Origin: Oscheius dolichura
Taxonomy: Eukaryota > Nematoda > Chromadorea > Rhabditida > Rhabditidae
Assembly: GCA_932521035.1 (NCBI GenBank)
Contig: OW051492.1
Span: 806,001-870,000 of the forward strand
DNA: 64,000 nt
Direction of reading: 5' to 3'
How positions within the stretch are numbered: the first letter of the stretch is position 1; every line of letters begins with the position of its first letter. The notes below the pieces were generated by a model. That model was not told the origin of the DNA. It was given only the letters and a program-made list of their open reading frames with translations, and did not search any database. The translations under genes and the position numbers were made by a program. Shown here piece after piece: positions 23,956-42,146 of this stretch.

Positions 23956-26900
23956 ATGGTGAAGAGAAAGAATGAAGGAAAAAAGAGCGACAAGCTTAAA
24001 ATGGGCAGAAACTATGGCCCTGTAAAGAATCGTCATACTTTTCGAGGCTCTAGTCACAGTATGAATCCAGGTAAAACATTTCCATTGCAGACTTGCTTCA
24101 TTAATTGATATGTATAATACAATAGCTATTTCCAGACAGACCAAAAGATGCAGGAGATACAACACAACGATCAAAAGCTACTATTAACCGTCTGAGAATG
24201 TATAAAAGTTTCAAGGCTATTAGGTACTACTTATATGTGCCATTTTTTCATTCGATGATTTCTAGAGATAAAAATGGAAAAATCCTCAAAGCCGCTCCCT
24301 TCCAAGCATGGCTTAAATCGGGAGTACAAGCACGTGTAGAGCCTAACCGGAAATGGTTTGGTATGTTCATTTATAAGATGTTACCTTGTACTGACTATTG
24401 TAGGTAACACGAGAATAATTGGACAAGAGCAACTTCAAAAATTCCAAGAAAATATGGGAAAAGTGATGAAGGATCCTTTCCAAGTTGTGATGAAGCAGAC
24501 CAAGCTGCCTATCAGCCTTTTACAAGAAAAATCAAAGGTGGCTCATTGAAATAGCTGAAGTAAAATAGGTTTTCTAGCAACAACGTGTTCACATTACGGA
24601 AACGGAGACCTTTGAGTACACGTTTGGTAAGAAATCTTTAAGAAAGAAGGCTAAACTCGGCGCTGATAATCTTGAGGTGTGATTGTTTCATCAGGATTTA
24701 TAGAATAGCTTTTAGGATATGTCAAAAGAGATTGCGGAACGAGAGGAAAAATATGATGCAACAAAGGATAGAGATTTGCAAACAGATGACGGTGATCTGC
24801 AGAGGATTGAAAATCCTAACCCATTATTTCGTGCCGGACAGAGTAATCGTGTCTGGGGAGAGTTATACAAGGTATATTTGCTCCTGATATTACTTCACTG
24901 TTTCCATTATGACCAATTTTCTAGTTGACTTCTCTTGAATATAGCCGTACTAAGAAGCATTTATTTGTGCCATTTTTTTCAGGTGCTCGATTCGTCCGAT
25001 GTAGTAGTTCAAGTGGTTGATGCCCGCGATCCTATGGGAACTCGTTGTCGTCATGTTGAAGAATTTTTGAGAAAAGAACGCCCCCATAAACATTTGGTGA
25101 CAATTATTAACAAAGTAGATCTTGTGCCAACATGGGTCACAGTAAGTTCAACAACATTGTTCTAAATAATTCTGTTTCAGAGGAAATGGATATCAGAGTT
25201 GTCAAAAGATATGCCGACAATTGCGTTTCATGCATCTATTCAACACTCATTTGGTAAAGGTGCCGTAATCAATATTTTGCGGCAGTTTGGAAAGTTGCAC
25301 AAGGACCGGCAGCAGGTTTGTGGAATTTTCCATTTAATATTTTTATTGTGCTCATTTTTTTATTCCTGCTTTATTAATTTGGATAGACAAATGAGATCGT
25401 CATTTCCTTCTGCTTCACAAAATAGATCGTGCCTAAATTCGTGGCCACTATCTTCAGCTTCTCTGTATTTTGTCATTAATTGCTGAAATTAGCTTAGTAC
25501 TGCGACCATTGCGAAAACTTGCCAACAGTTTGTTTTGAGAGTCAACCAACGACTTTTTGAGTTTTGTTCTTCTTATGACACTTGGTTGTCCACCCAATTC
25601 AGCAGTTATCCTATCCAATTCTCGTTGTATCTCTTTTATTTTTCGTTCGGTCGCAGTCCTTTCCAATGTTCCTCCTAAAGGGTATTTTTTTCTTTTATTC
25701 AATCAATCCTTACTTCTTCCAATTAGTTGTTTGCTAGCTAAACTGATATGTTCCCTGGGGTATGCCATGGATTGGCTCTCCAAAACTTCCTCGTTGAATT
25801 GGCTGTTCGTTTCAGCAGTTTCGATAAACAACTGGCTTCGATACTTTTCGACAAGGTAAAATAACTGTTCAAACTCCGCTTGTTTGGTTTTCAAGCATGA
25901 TGTTACAACCTTAAAAGGGTTGAAAACATTTGCTCATTCTTAACCCCTTTCATGTCTTCTGTGCTAGGCTTCCCATGGTAAATGTAATTGTCGAAGTCGT
26001 CCAAAATTTGCATCATTTTCCCAGTATTTATTCCTTTCTTTCGCAGATAGGTGACAGTTGCTTTTTGAAAGTCCGCTCTTATATTTGGAATGGCCGTTAT
26101 AATCTTTGTTGGAAGAACATTGTCATCTTGCTTTTCTTTCGAGCTGAAATAATTTATTCATATTCGTCCCAATTAAGATTCACCTTACGTTAAATCCAGG
26201 AATGGGCTTTTCATCAATGGGTGGCGTAAATATTAAAGACGAGCAAGGCCTAAGATATAAGTGTTAACACTAGTACACATCGCTTACTCGTCAATTGATA
26301 AAATTGTTCGGGAATTACATTTTCGTTGGACAATCCCCCATTTGCCAGCAGTTAGTTTTTGAATTGCGCCTAAATTTTTTGTGAGCAAGGATTTCGTCTT
26401 ACCTAGATCATCGTCTGCTTCCAACACCATTACATCTAAAGGAACATACTGTTTTGAACGTATTTTCCAATCAATTGCAGGAATAGAAATATGACGATAA
26501 TCCATTGCTTCTTTGTACCTCTTTTTCGGCGGCTCTATTGTCGATTCTTCCGTCTCAAGGTCGGGAGCTATGCTTTGGAAACGTCAAAAATGCCCAGCTA
26601 TTTCTTTCTTTACGGATAACTTACTTATAGTCAACCCCATCCACATAGTCTAGAAACTGAAGCTCATCAAAGAAAAACCACTTTTTAGCAGGTTTTGAGG
26701 TTCCAGTTGCTGCCACAGTTTTTTTGACTCTCAGGAAGTTATCTTTTAAATTTTTCCATGTCTTTTTAAGTTCATCAACTTGAAAAAGTTACCATTATTC
26801 CTGGTGCAGCTTACTTTCTATGTAAACATCGTATTCTTTGTTGATAATTTCTTGTACTTCTGCCCAAAGAGTCATTCGTGTATCGCTGTCGTGACCACCT

Positions 26901-28524
26901 CCTTTCCGCCATAATATTTCTCTTGGCCGTATGGCTCGGATGAGAGATACTCGTAACTCTGGCGACCAGCTTCGACCTTGTGTTACATGCTGCATCTGAT
27001 TAATTATTATGTCATCCGTATTTCTGGCCCGGGACTAATGAAAATAAAGGGACTTACTTGACTTGTAAAAGAATTAGCCGTTACACCACTCACAGCACCC
27101 TTGCGTTATTGACGTGCGCCGGCGCGGGCAGCAGAGGGGGGAAAGGCTTTTCGCCGGGCCGCGTAATCGGCCAGAATCGATCAGCGCTAGTCAGCGCGCG
27201 CGCGGTTGGGTCGAATGTAATGGATTATGCAAGTAAATTGGGGCAAGTGCCATGGGCGGCAAATACCGTGGCGACTAGGCATTACCTGAAGCCATGAGCT
27301 GAGATGAAATAAGACATTATCGAAAATTTTTATATAGAAGTTGAATAATTACTATTTTCAGATTAGTGTTGGCTTTATCGGCTATCCAAATGTTGGAAAA
27401 TCATCTATCGTCAACACTTTGAGAAAGAAGAAGGTTTGCAAGACGGCTCCAATCGCTGGTGAAACAAAGGTTTTCCACCAATTTTCGCTGATTACCTACT
27501 GTTCAGTATTGGCAATATGTGATGCTCATGAGAAAAATATACTTAATTGATTGCCCAGGAGTTGTATATCCTCAAGGGGATTCGGAAACGCAAATTATCC
27601 TAAAAGGAGTTGTGAGTTATTGCCATTTGTATTTATCTTTTTGTAAATTATATGAATTACGTTTATATTATAGGTTCGTGTAGAGAATGTCAAAGATCCG
27701 GAAAATCATGTGCAGGGTGTTTTGGACCGAGTTAAGCCCCAATATCTGAAAAAGCAATATTGCATTGATGATTGGAACGACGCCGAAGATTTTATGTCCA
27801 AGATTGCTTTCAAGTCTGGAAGATTGTTGAAAGGAGGAGAACCAGATATTGGTTCGGTCGCTAAACAAGTTCTTAACGACTTCCAACGAGGAAAGTTACC
27901 GTATTTTTCAATACCTCCAGGCTGTGAAGAACGAGCAGCAAAAGAGTATGATCAGGTAAATATTTATTTGTTTATTTATAAGCTGTTTATTAGGCCCCTA
28001 TTAATGTACTTTGCGCTGACGATGATGAAATTGCTAACGAAACTGCCAGTGAAAAACCGGAGGATGCAAGTGACAATGAAATGGATGAAGATAAAGAAGC
28101 TGATCAAGAAATTAATTCTGTATGCTAGTGATTAATATCTTGCTTTATACACAATTTAGGATGATGAACTTACTGAAGTAGAATCTACCTGCTCTGGTCT
28201 TACAGATCTTTCTGGTGTGTCTGATTTAGAGGAAGACCTTGAAGCCATGCACGATGATGAGATGATCGAAAGGGAAAAGAAGGAAGTGCCTCCACCTTCA
28301 ACACCAAAAAGAAGTAGAGGAAGAAGAGCTGGCAAAAAGAACGCCAAAAAGGAGAGGCAGCAAGGACCAACTATTGTTCAAGCAGCTAAAGTGATCCGGT
28401 TCATCTGTTTTGTTCATTTTTTCTTTAGGCTGGAGTTGTCGAGTTTAGTACTAATGCTCCTAAGAAAAATAACATGTGGAGAAAGAAATTAGAAAAAAAG
28501 AAGAAGGTTAAACATCAGAAGTGA
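23956..28524 (+). CDS. ngp-1: Nucleolar GTPase NOG2/GNL2 (60S ribosome assembly)
   Basis: Fourteen exons give 642 residues: 23956-24070, 24136-24223, 24266-24360, 24404-24537, 24578-24676, 24716-24871, 24983-25141, 25181-25315, 27362-27469, 27507-27611, 27674-27955, 27994-28119, 28160-28390, 28429-28524. NOG2 is a circularly permuted GTPase of the nucleolus and nucleoplasm that acts in late pre-60S maturation. The permuted motif order is visible: VVDARDP, then NKVD (about 271-274), then GYPNVGKSS (about 334), then DCPG (about 378). The N-terminal [14 protein letters not shown] and the basic C-terminal tail ([13 protein letters not shown]) are typical. Length fits the family. Intron 8 (25316-27361) is far longer than the others (38-111 bases) and contains a complete antisense gene. 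The stop lies 172 bases before the next ATG, so it is probably first in an operon. Identity is certain. Confidence 0.95.
25454..26995 (-). CDS. MADF-domain protein nested in the NOG2 intron
   Basis: Eight exons on the opposite strand to NOG2 give 422 residues: 26815-26995, 26625-26778, 26403-26572, 26288-26369, 26184-26249, 25945-26143, 25714-25909, 25454-25674. All junctions keep frame. The first two exons form a MADF domain: [64 protein letters not shown] is a Myb/SANT-like DNA-binding fold found in invertebrate transcription factors. The rest is charged, with a predicted coiled coil near the C-terminus ([14 protein letters not shown]). There is no BESS motif that I can see. Introns are tiny (33-64 bases); the 33-base one at 26370-26402 is a multiple of three with no stop and may be retained. 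The frame is open upstream of the ATG, so an extra 5' exon is possible. A GC-rich block at 27110-27220 may be its promoter. Confidence 0.75.
27110..27220. promoter_or_regulatory. GC-rich block in NOG2 intron 8
   Basis: A short GC-rich, CpG-rich stretch (GTGCGCCGGCGCGGGC, CGGGCCGCG, CAGCGCGCGCGCGG) stands out in an AT-rich intron, about 115-225 bases upstream of the nested MADF gene's ATG. It could be that gene's promoter. No motif was identified. Confidence 0.3.
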
Positions 28525-28692
28525 TCGTTTTTTCATTGTTTTGTTGTTGTTATTCATGACTTGTCGTAGCTTTTCCTTGTTAAAAGTACTGTTGATAAAG
28601 TTTCTTTAAAAAATTATCTTTTTATTTTCAATTGCGGCTTTCCTTGATGCTTCTATCATTTATAGTAATTTTGTTTAAATTTGGTTGTTGTT

Positions 28693-28696
28693 TTAG
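28693..28696 (+). promoter_or_regulatory. Putative trans-splice acceptor before NEP1-R1
   Basis: TTTTAG abuts the ATG at 28697 with a GTTGTTGTTTTAG tract, and no donor or promoter-like sequence lies in the 172 bases after the NOG2 stop. This is the arrangement expected for a downstream operon gene receiving a spliced leader. Confidence 0.45.
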
Positions 28697-30074
28697 ATGA
28701 GTGCTAGTAAAAATAATATAGTGAAGGTAAAGAATGATGATGCTTCAACAGCGTGCGAAGGTTTTTTTCATTTCATATCTTAGTAATGGCAATTTTTAGA
28801 CCTTCGGTTCTTTGAGAGAAGGCTAACAGAAGTTATTTCTCATATGGGTCCAAGATGCATCCGGTGGCGGTGTTAGTTTCCGGCAAACATTTGATAATAG
28901 ATTGTTCAGTAATACTCTTATTCACCGCTCTTTCTGCTGTCCTTACCTCATACGCATGGATTACAGACCCAACGCTACGTTCGGTTCGTTATAATGTTCT
29001 TCTAAGTGAACCGTTATTTTTAGATTCCACTATCAGAGTCTTTACAAAATCATATGATCTTCAGCTTTAGTATTCCCTTGCTTCTGATCCTGTTTACCAT
29101 CTTTGGAATACATAGAAAAGTGGTTGCTCCTTCGTTGTAAGTTCTTTTATGCTTCTTGATTTCGTTTTATAGTTTATTCATCGAACTTTACTTAACAATG
29201 AAAACAAAGCTGCGGATGTAGTAGATTTTTCGGTTGCGTGTCTGTTTGCACTAAACAAAGTCGCGTCTGTGATATTTACCCAGTAGTCGCGCCTCTCTTT
29301 TCTTCTAATCCACCATTTTTATATTGCGGCAATTATTGAATAATGACTCATTTCTGCATCCTTGTTTAAAACCAGCTGACGGAATCGCCGCTACGAATCG
29401 GTTGATTGATTTCGCGCACGTCTTTCACAATGTATCCCTTCTCATGTTTCTGTTGGCATGTGCATTTCCGTATTCCAGCATTTACTTTTTGCTCACTTCT
29501 TTATTTCCCATCAATTTGGTTACGACACTGAGGGATTACTAAGCGCAATTGTTGTCCTGCGCATATACTTCAATGTGATACATCGATCACTGAAATGTTA
29601 TGCCTTGGCTAGCCGACGTATCTCGGTTTAATGTGCTCATTTGGCATAGAAATTGTGTTGCTCGCGTTGCTTACTAGATTTCGTATGGATGCTTTCTCTT
29701 CCATCCTGCTCGCTGCAATAATACGCCTGCTTGTCAGACGTTGGTGATCTTATTGAAATAAAACAAATACATGTTTTTTATAGCCCCTAGGGAACTTTTC
29801 ATTTGAGATAACAACTCTTCCACTGGTTGGCTCCTTCCCCTTACGCCATTTCAAATTCTAATCATCCACTATTAGGTGGTGATAATCTTAAATTGCGTAT
29901 CCCATTCTGATAATCCGATTTGCAGAATTGCTCGTCGATGTCGCGAGTCACTGTCCTACTTCAGCCTCAGCTGCGATGACGTAAGTTTGTAATTTCTTTT
30001 TAAACAATACGATTGAACATTTTCAGAACGGAAAACTAATTGTAAAGCCCACTGTTCGGATGGCTAACCCATAG
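28697..30074 (+). CDS. nepr-1: Nuclear envelope phosphatase regulatory subunit 1 (NEP1-R1/TMEM188)
   Basis: Six exons give 141 residues: 28697-28760, 28800-28871, 28910-28983, 29024-29136, 29926-29980, 30027-30074. The family protein is a two-pass membrane subunit that stabilises the CTDNEP1 phosphatase at the nuclear envelope and ER; the complex dephosphorylates lipin and limits membrane synthesis. Family marks are DLRFFERRLTEVI near the start, a first membrane segment (LILLFTALSAVLTSYAWI) followed by DP, a second (FSIPLLLILFTIFGIH), then RKVVAPSLIARRCR, and LSCDDNGKLIVKP at the end. Length matches the animal family (about 125-140). Intron 4 (789 bases) holds nothing recognisable. It is probably co-transcribed with NOG2. 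AATAAA at 30359-30364 is a candidate poly(A) signal. Exon 2 to 3 uses a T|GTTAGT donor chosen to keep frame. Confidence 0.9.
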
Positions 30075-31448
30075 ATTCACAGCTTTAGTCAAACTGATAG
30101 TTTCAAAGTTTAACTAACCCATATTTTATTTGTAATTGTAATCAATTTTTATGAGTATATTTGCTCCGCTCGTTTCTTTCACCTCAGGGATTCTTTTTTC
30201 CTTCCCTTATATTTTCCAATATGATTTTCCGGTTTCTTTGTATTTACAGTCTACGAGTAGATTAATTTATCACCCCATTTTTGATAAGCAATTTTCTCGC
30301 CTAGAGCTATTCATTCCTCTGCGGGTTTTCTTTCTTTAACATATTTTCAGTATTTTGTAATAAAATCCTTCTTATCTGTATTACCAGTGAGTGTTGGGTT
30401 GTTGCCGCATAAACATTTGTTCAGTACAATTTTCACATGTATGCTTACTATATTTTTTGGGTCAATGCCCATACATATCGCTTCTGATTTGTAAATGAAT
30501 TTTTGTTCAATTTTAGACACTGTCGGGTACTACTGATGAGCCCCTGCCTTTAGGGCCACAACAAGGTGTTAATCAGAGGTGAGTGACAGCTTCCTTTATC
30601 GGCAGCAACTTCATGTTTGACTAAATTAAGCTTTCTTTGGAACAAGTTTATCTCGTTAGATTTGAATAGATGTTTAATTGTTTACACAAATCTCTTTGGG
30701 AAAATGTTATCTTGAAGCTAAAACAACATAAACATTTTGTACGAAGTAGCACTTTAGAAGCTCCGTTTGGTTTACTTTTGTCTTCCCAAATCTTGTGACA
30801 GTCTTGTTATTTTGTGCGTTTAGCGGCTGACGCCTGATCGTCTACAACTAAACAAAACCGGCCGCTCTTTTATCTGTTAATACATAAAATCAAAAAAGCT
30901 GACTATAACTGTAATAAGAGAAAATGGATCGCTGATGCCACAAAGAAAGAGCATGACGCTGTCTCACGTTCGCGCAATGTTTGCCGGGTGAATCATTTTC
31001 GGCTACCCCATTGCCTCTTTTCTTTATGAGAATATTACCTCCGTCCCTTTCATCATAGTCACATGTTATAGATCTATTCTATACAACAATCGAATTTACA
31101 ATATCGTTTTGATTTTGAAAGTAAAAATCTTACGAAAGTTTTTATGCGGCCTGTTCTTTCAGTTTCGCACGACTGTCACTACAGCAGGCATTTCCTCTTA
31201 CCATCTATACCAGTTTCTTTCATAATAGGGTCCGTTTGCCGTATCCTCGTTATACCAGTGTTAATCACTCCAACAAATTCCCTTTGTTGATAAGAGGACT
31301 AGTCACATATCTCTTTTTGAGCAAATTGAATTAAAAATCTTTTTTTTCCTTCAAATTCACTGGTTTTTTTCAGTAAATAATATTTTAATTCTGAAAAAAT
31401 CATGTTTCCGTTGTATAATAAGAATTTTTCAGCGTTTCCAGCTCAACA
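30075..31448. other. Intergenic region before the PQ-loop transporter
   Basis: AT-rich with no supported exon. It contains AATAAA at 30359 (NEP1-R1) and probably the promoter of the next gene. An AATTTTTCAG acceptor at 31423-31432 lies 16 bases before the next ATG and may be a 5' UTR or spliced-leader acceptor. Confidence 0.45.
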
Positions 31449-37941
<6,493 letters not shown>

Positions 37942-38316
37942 AGACTTGCCGCTTCTTCTTCTTATACCACATAGCTTTGTGTGATTTGTATGTTGTGATA
38001 GCCTCTACTGTACATTTTTTTTCTAGTTTTAATTCTCATTTTACAGCTTTCCATGTTGTATAATTGCGACCAAACGCCTCTCATTTTAGGTTGTGAAAGC
38101 ATTGCAATATATGTGCATAACTCCTCATTGGGTCTCGACAATCTGTATGTGTGCATGTGATTTTTTTATCCGGCTACAAATAACTATAGTCTCTTTCTCT
38201 TCTTTTGAGATCTTTATATGCGTAATGTTTTCATTCATTCAATATAATATAAATTTTTATCGGTGATATTTTGCTTCTTTCCTACCCGTACACCACGCTT
38301 GCGCGTGTGAAAAATA

Positions 38317-39522
38317 TTATCGGAGAAGACTCGTTACAATGCCCGTAATCCACGCATAGCTCAATGTGAAAATGGCCAAGATCATCTAAAAGGCACAGAT
38401 TTGTCAAATAAGAGCTAAAGAAATGAACCTGTGGAGCAGCAGCAATATATTTCATTACAGAAGACGGCTTTGCCGGAGCTGGAAAGGTTAGCGTTTCTTC
38501 TACCGTAATTGTCATAATTGAAGTTCTTCTCGCTTCAATATTTCTAAAAATTATACCATTTTTTGCTTTATTTTCTGTTCTTACCCATTGACATCTCTAG
38601 GAGTTATTTTTGGTGTAAAAGTTCTGGTACTTATATCGCCTTCCTCGTTGAAGACGGCACGTCGAAGCCGTTTCTCCCTCTCTTGGAGAAGAAGTTCATT
38701 GACACCTGAATAGGATGATGACTTCGTTTATTGCAAATAATTAGTATCAAAGCGGTGGTAAAATTAATTTGATTAGAGATCACAGACAACAGGGAGAAGG
38801 GAAACTAAACAGTTTCTTCAACAATCGTACTTAGAGGCTGTTCCGATGGGGAACTGACGAGAGATTCTCTAGAAGTTACGGGTAGGCCGTGCTCTTCTCG
38901 GACTTCTCTCATCAAGTCGGACATGGATTTATGGGACCTGAAAACATTGAACTCAACCGGAGGAATGACTTCAATTTTGGTGGGAAAGGGGTCTTGCTCA
39001 TTTCTCGTTATTTTTTAATACAAAATATAAAGTCAACAGAGTAATTGGTTTGTTGGTGGCAGCAAAGCTTTATTAGGTGAGAAAGGCAAAAACAATAAGG
39101 AAGTAGCCAAGACAGCCTATTTTTTACTCACATCTGAAGTTCTCGACTCGTCCTCGCTGTCACATAGTCATCAGTCGATGATCGGGATGATCTACAACCA
39201 TTCTTATTTTATTATTATATCCTCTAGTGTGTTTTTATGATTATTTCCTTACCCTGGTGTCTCAGTAGCCAGTTGGTGATGATGAACTTCAACTCCTTGA
39301 AGACGAGGTACTTCCGGAGCTGATTTCGGCCTCGGTATCGGTAGATTATGCACCGTAAGCTCTTCTTTTCCATTTACTCGAATTGTTATATCTCCTCGGG
39401 TGTCGTACTACAAATATTAGGCTTTGTTTATTTTTTTTTGCGGTGAAAATAACCTCATATTGTTTCTTTTTTGTATTCTTTGAGCAGCAACAAATAGGCG
39501 CCCAGCCAGTTGAAGGCGGCAT
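38317..39522 (-). CDS. Tail-anchored protein, unrecognised, with two possible C-termini
   Basis: Long form, seven exons, 231 residues: 39454-39522, 39253-39407, 39132-39191, 38831-38937, 38585-38705, 38429-38543, 38317-38385. The N-terminus has a Cys cluster (WAPICCCSKNTKKK) that suits palmitoylation. The middle is polar (HNLPIPRPKSAPEVP, SDLMREVREEHGLP, LLLQEREKRLRR). The end is one hydrophobic helix (ILAIFTLSYAWITGIV) followed by LLR, typical of tail anchoring. If the donor at 38830 (A|GTACGA) is not used, exon 4 reads through to TAG at 38805-38807 and gives a 138-residue soluble form ending IVEETV, so splicing would decide membrane attachment. The ATG directly follows TTCCAG, which may be a spliced-leader acceptor or a sign of a missed 5' exon. 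I do not recognise the family. The exon chain is well supported by phase. Confidence 0.65.
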
Positions 39523-40345
39523 CTGGAATCGCTTCTTTCGGATTGGAAATTGGAGGGAATCGCAGTGGAAATAAAGCTAATTTGGAAGCAGAGACCGAGA
39601 AGATGAGCATCACGTGAGGAAAGAAGAAAGAACAAGTCAAAAGCATACAAAAGAGTCGAGTGGTTGTTGGAGGAACGGACAAGAGAAACTGTGTTGGCTG
39701 TTTTTCGGGAGCATAGTTCAAAAATTGAATAATAATGTAAAATTAGGATATTTTATGTTTAGGCAAAAAAGAGCGAAGGACAGATAAGAAAATAGAGATT
39801 TTTCGTTTTTTTGTGGTAAAAGTCGCCTTCTCCTGTTTCAATGAACTGTGCCTCGATTTCTTCGTCTTTTTTATCTTTCTCCTTCGTAAAATATCGTCAG
39901 CAAGGGACTGTTTATGTTTTTTAACTGTTAGATATCAATATTTCATACTACAGAGAAGAAAATACGAGCGAATCAAGCCGGTAGCGTTCCAATGAGCAAT
40001 TAGTTATCAGCTTCTTGGAATTGTGAACTTTCCCATGGCTTTTCCCATCAAAATTACTAGCAAATGTTTTCTTTTCCAAGGAAACTGAAATAATCATATT
40101 ATTCCATGACTTGAATTACATTTTCACCCGTTGTCACGGGGGGATCAACGTTCATTTCGGGAAAGAAAAACGATTCACAGCTACAAAAGGGCAGTGTGTT
40201 GTTTTCGAGAGAAGAGGACAATTTCAGAGAACCGGAGGGACGATCAACAGAACCATGTGATATAATTTGGGAGGAGGGAGACAGGATATTTTTGATATTT
40301 TCTATGGTAAATTATTGGTAATGTTGCCCTTTTTCTAGTGCACCC

Positions 40346-40423
40346 GCACCCGTAAAATCTCGGCAGCAGAATGGAATGAACTCAACGCAAAGGATGTTCC
40401 AGCTGCCGAGATTTTACGGGTGC
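40346..40423. repeat. Palindromic element A, copy 5
   Basis: Perfect arms: GCACCCGTAAAATCTCGGC and GCCGAGATTTTACGGGTGC. The centre is AT-rich, unlike most copies. It is the only full copy in the central gene block. Confidence 0.9.
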
Positions 40424-40928
40424 GGCGGGAGGGACACCAAGTCAAAGAATGAGAGAGATTACTGTAAAATTCATGAATCATGAAGATGTTCCCATGTGAA
40501 ACGTAAAAAGTGATAATATGAATGTTCCCAGAAGAACCATCTCGTCACTTTTTTCATGTCAAACAGCCATAATGATGTCGGGGCCGCCACCTCATCGGAA
40601 GAGGCGGCGGTCAAAGCTCTCGCGGTATAGGCGAGGAGAGGTAAACGAGAGAGAGAGTTGAGTTTGTTGCGATGGTAACCGACGACGGGGACAAGAAGGA
40701 GGCAAAGAGCCTAATTACCCACAGCTGACTGAACGAGAGAAGAGAGAAACAATTATCCCTCTCATAATCTGTGAGCTCTTCGTCTTTTGGCGCCGCTTTT
40801 TTGGAAGAGCCCCCTCGAAAATTTTCAATGAGCGACTGAAAGATGAAGATGAAGTACACTTCGAGGGATGGAAATTAGCAAAATTTAGCAGGGGCTGATT
40901 TATTAAAAAATTAATGCAAAAAAAAATA

Positions 40929-41005
40929 AGCACTGCAGGGGATCGAACCAGCGAGCTCAAGACTTGAAAACGGCAAACAACGTGTTGCACCATTATGTAA
41001 CATGG
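40929..41005 (-). repeat. tRNA-derived element
   Basis: Minus-strand A box TGGTGCAACACG and B box TGGTTCGATCCCC, followed about 15 bases later by a long T run and TTTGCAT. The acceptor ends do not pair. Confidence 0.55.
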
Positions 41006-42146
41006 CTTTTGCAAGTTCTCACGATATAAAACATCGGCGTGCAGTAGGAGAAAGCAAAATTTTGTTATGATCAAACTTTATCAGTGTGTCTTCCTTCCTT
41101 CTGCCGTGTATTTGTACTCCGTAAGAAGGCATTAAAAACACAAAGTATAACTAGGACTACCCTCATGATAGGGGCGGAAACTGTGCGCTTGGGGGACAGG
41201 AATTTAACTGCCCTCCTCTTCGCCAAAGCGACAAAGAATACCAGCTGTGTTTACGCGAGGCAATTCCAACTGGAGGAGAGAACGTGAAAATGGGACTTAT
41301 CACACCCCAGGGTAGCACGTAAAAAAATCTGATAAAGTCACAAAAGAATGGCGAAAAGCAGCTGTGACTCCATGGGAAAATGGCAATAGAATGTAAGCAA
41401 TGGCAAAAGTAGCAACACCTCAGGAAATGACTTTCTGTCGACGGTGTCAACAACAAATCCAGCCCTTTTGAAGTGAAAAAGCATCTAAGAAAAACTAGAA
41501 ACATGTCTTACTCGGGGAGAAATGCTAACTGTTGGTATTTCCACTTCAAAAAGTAAAATTCTCAATTTTTTAAATGTAAAAAATAGCGTAAAAACCGGAA
41601 ATGATGGACAAAAATATTCCGAATCGGAGGCCATGTTATCACGGTTTCAAAGTGTGCGACACGGACTGATAACACAGGTCAGAATAGCACACATTTCTGT
41701 TGTTTTCGCTACAAATGTCCTCCCATAAGGAGAGGGCACACATAATTAAAAGGGAATGGAAATAGAGCCAGGAGTTAATTGATTCAAGGCTCCAAAACTT
41801 GACACAACGTCAAAATGCGTGAGGAAGTGGCTGTTGACTTTAGACGAGAAACGTGTGGTTTTTGAGAGGAGATCCGATTGGGAAAGGGAACATAAATTGT
41901 TTGCCTTTTCGAGGAGAATTTGTCGCTGACTCAAAAGCCAGACAATAATACTATGCGACCTTCACAGAGGCATCGAAGAAATTCACGCACCTAAAAGTTC
42001 CCCAAATTATTAATTTAAAAATAAAATAATAGTCAAACAGATTTACATATTGTGATAAAGTTTTGCCGTAAGAATTCACATAAATAGAACACGTCGAGTG
42101 TGCACAGGGTTGAAAAATAATTGATCTTTTTGATCTTGAAAGCGAG

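Larger units (their letters stand above)
39523..42146. other. Region between the tail-anchored gene and NED-8
   Basis: No firm gene. It holds palindromic element A at 40346-40423 and a tRNA-derived element at 40929-41005. Minus-strand stretches near 40720-40850 (KAAPKDEELTDYE), 41400-41510 (HFKRAGFVVDTVDRK) and 41760-41900 are open and flanked by splice-like sites, but I could not join them in one phase. Confidence 0.4.
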
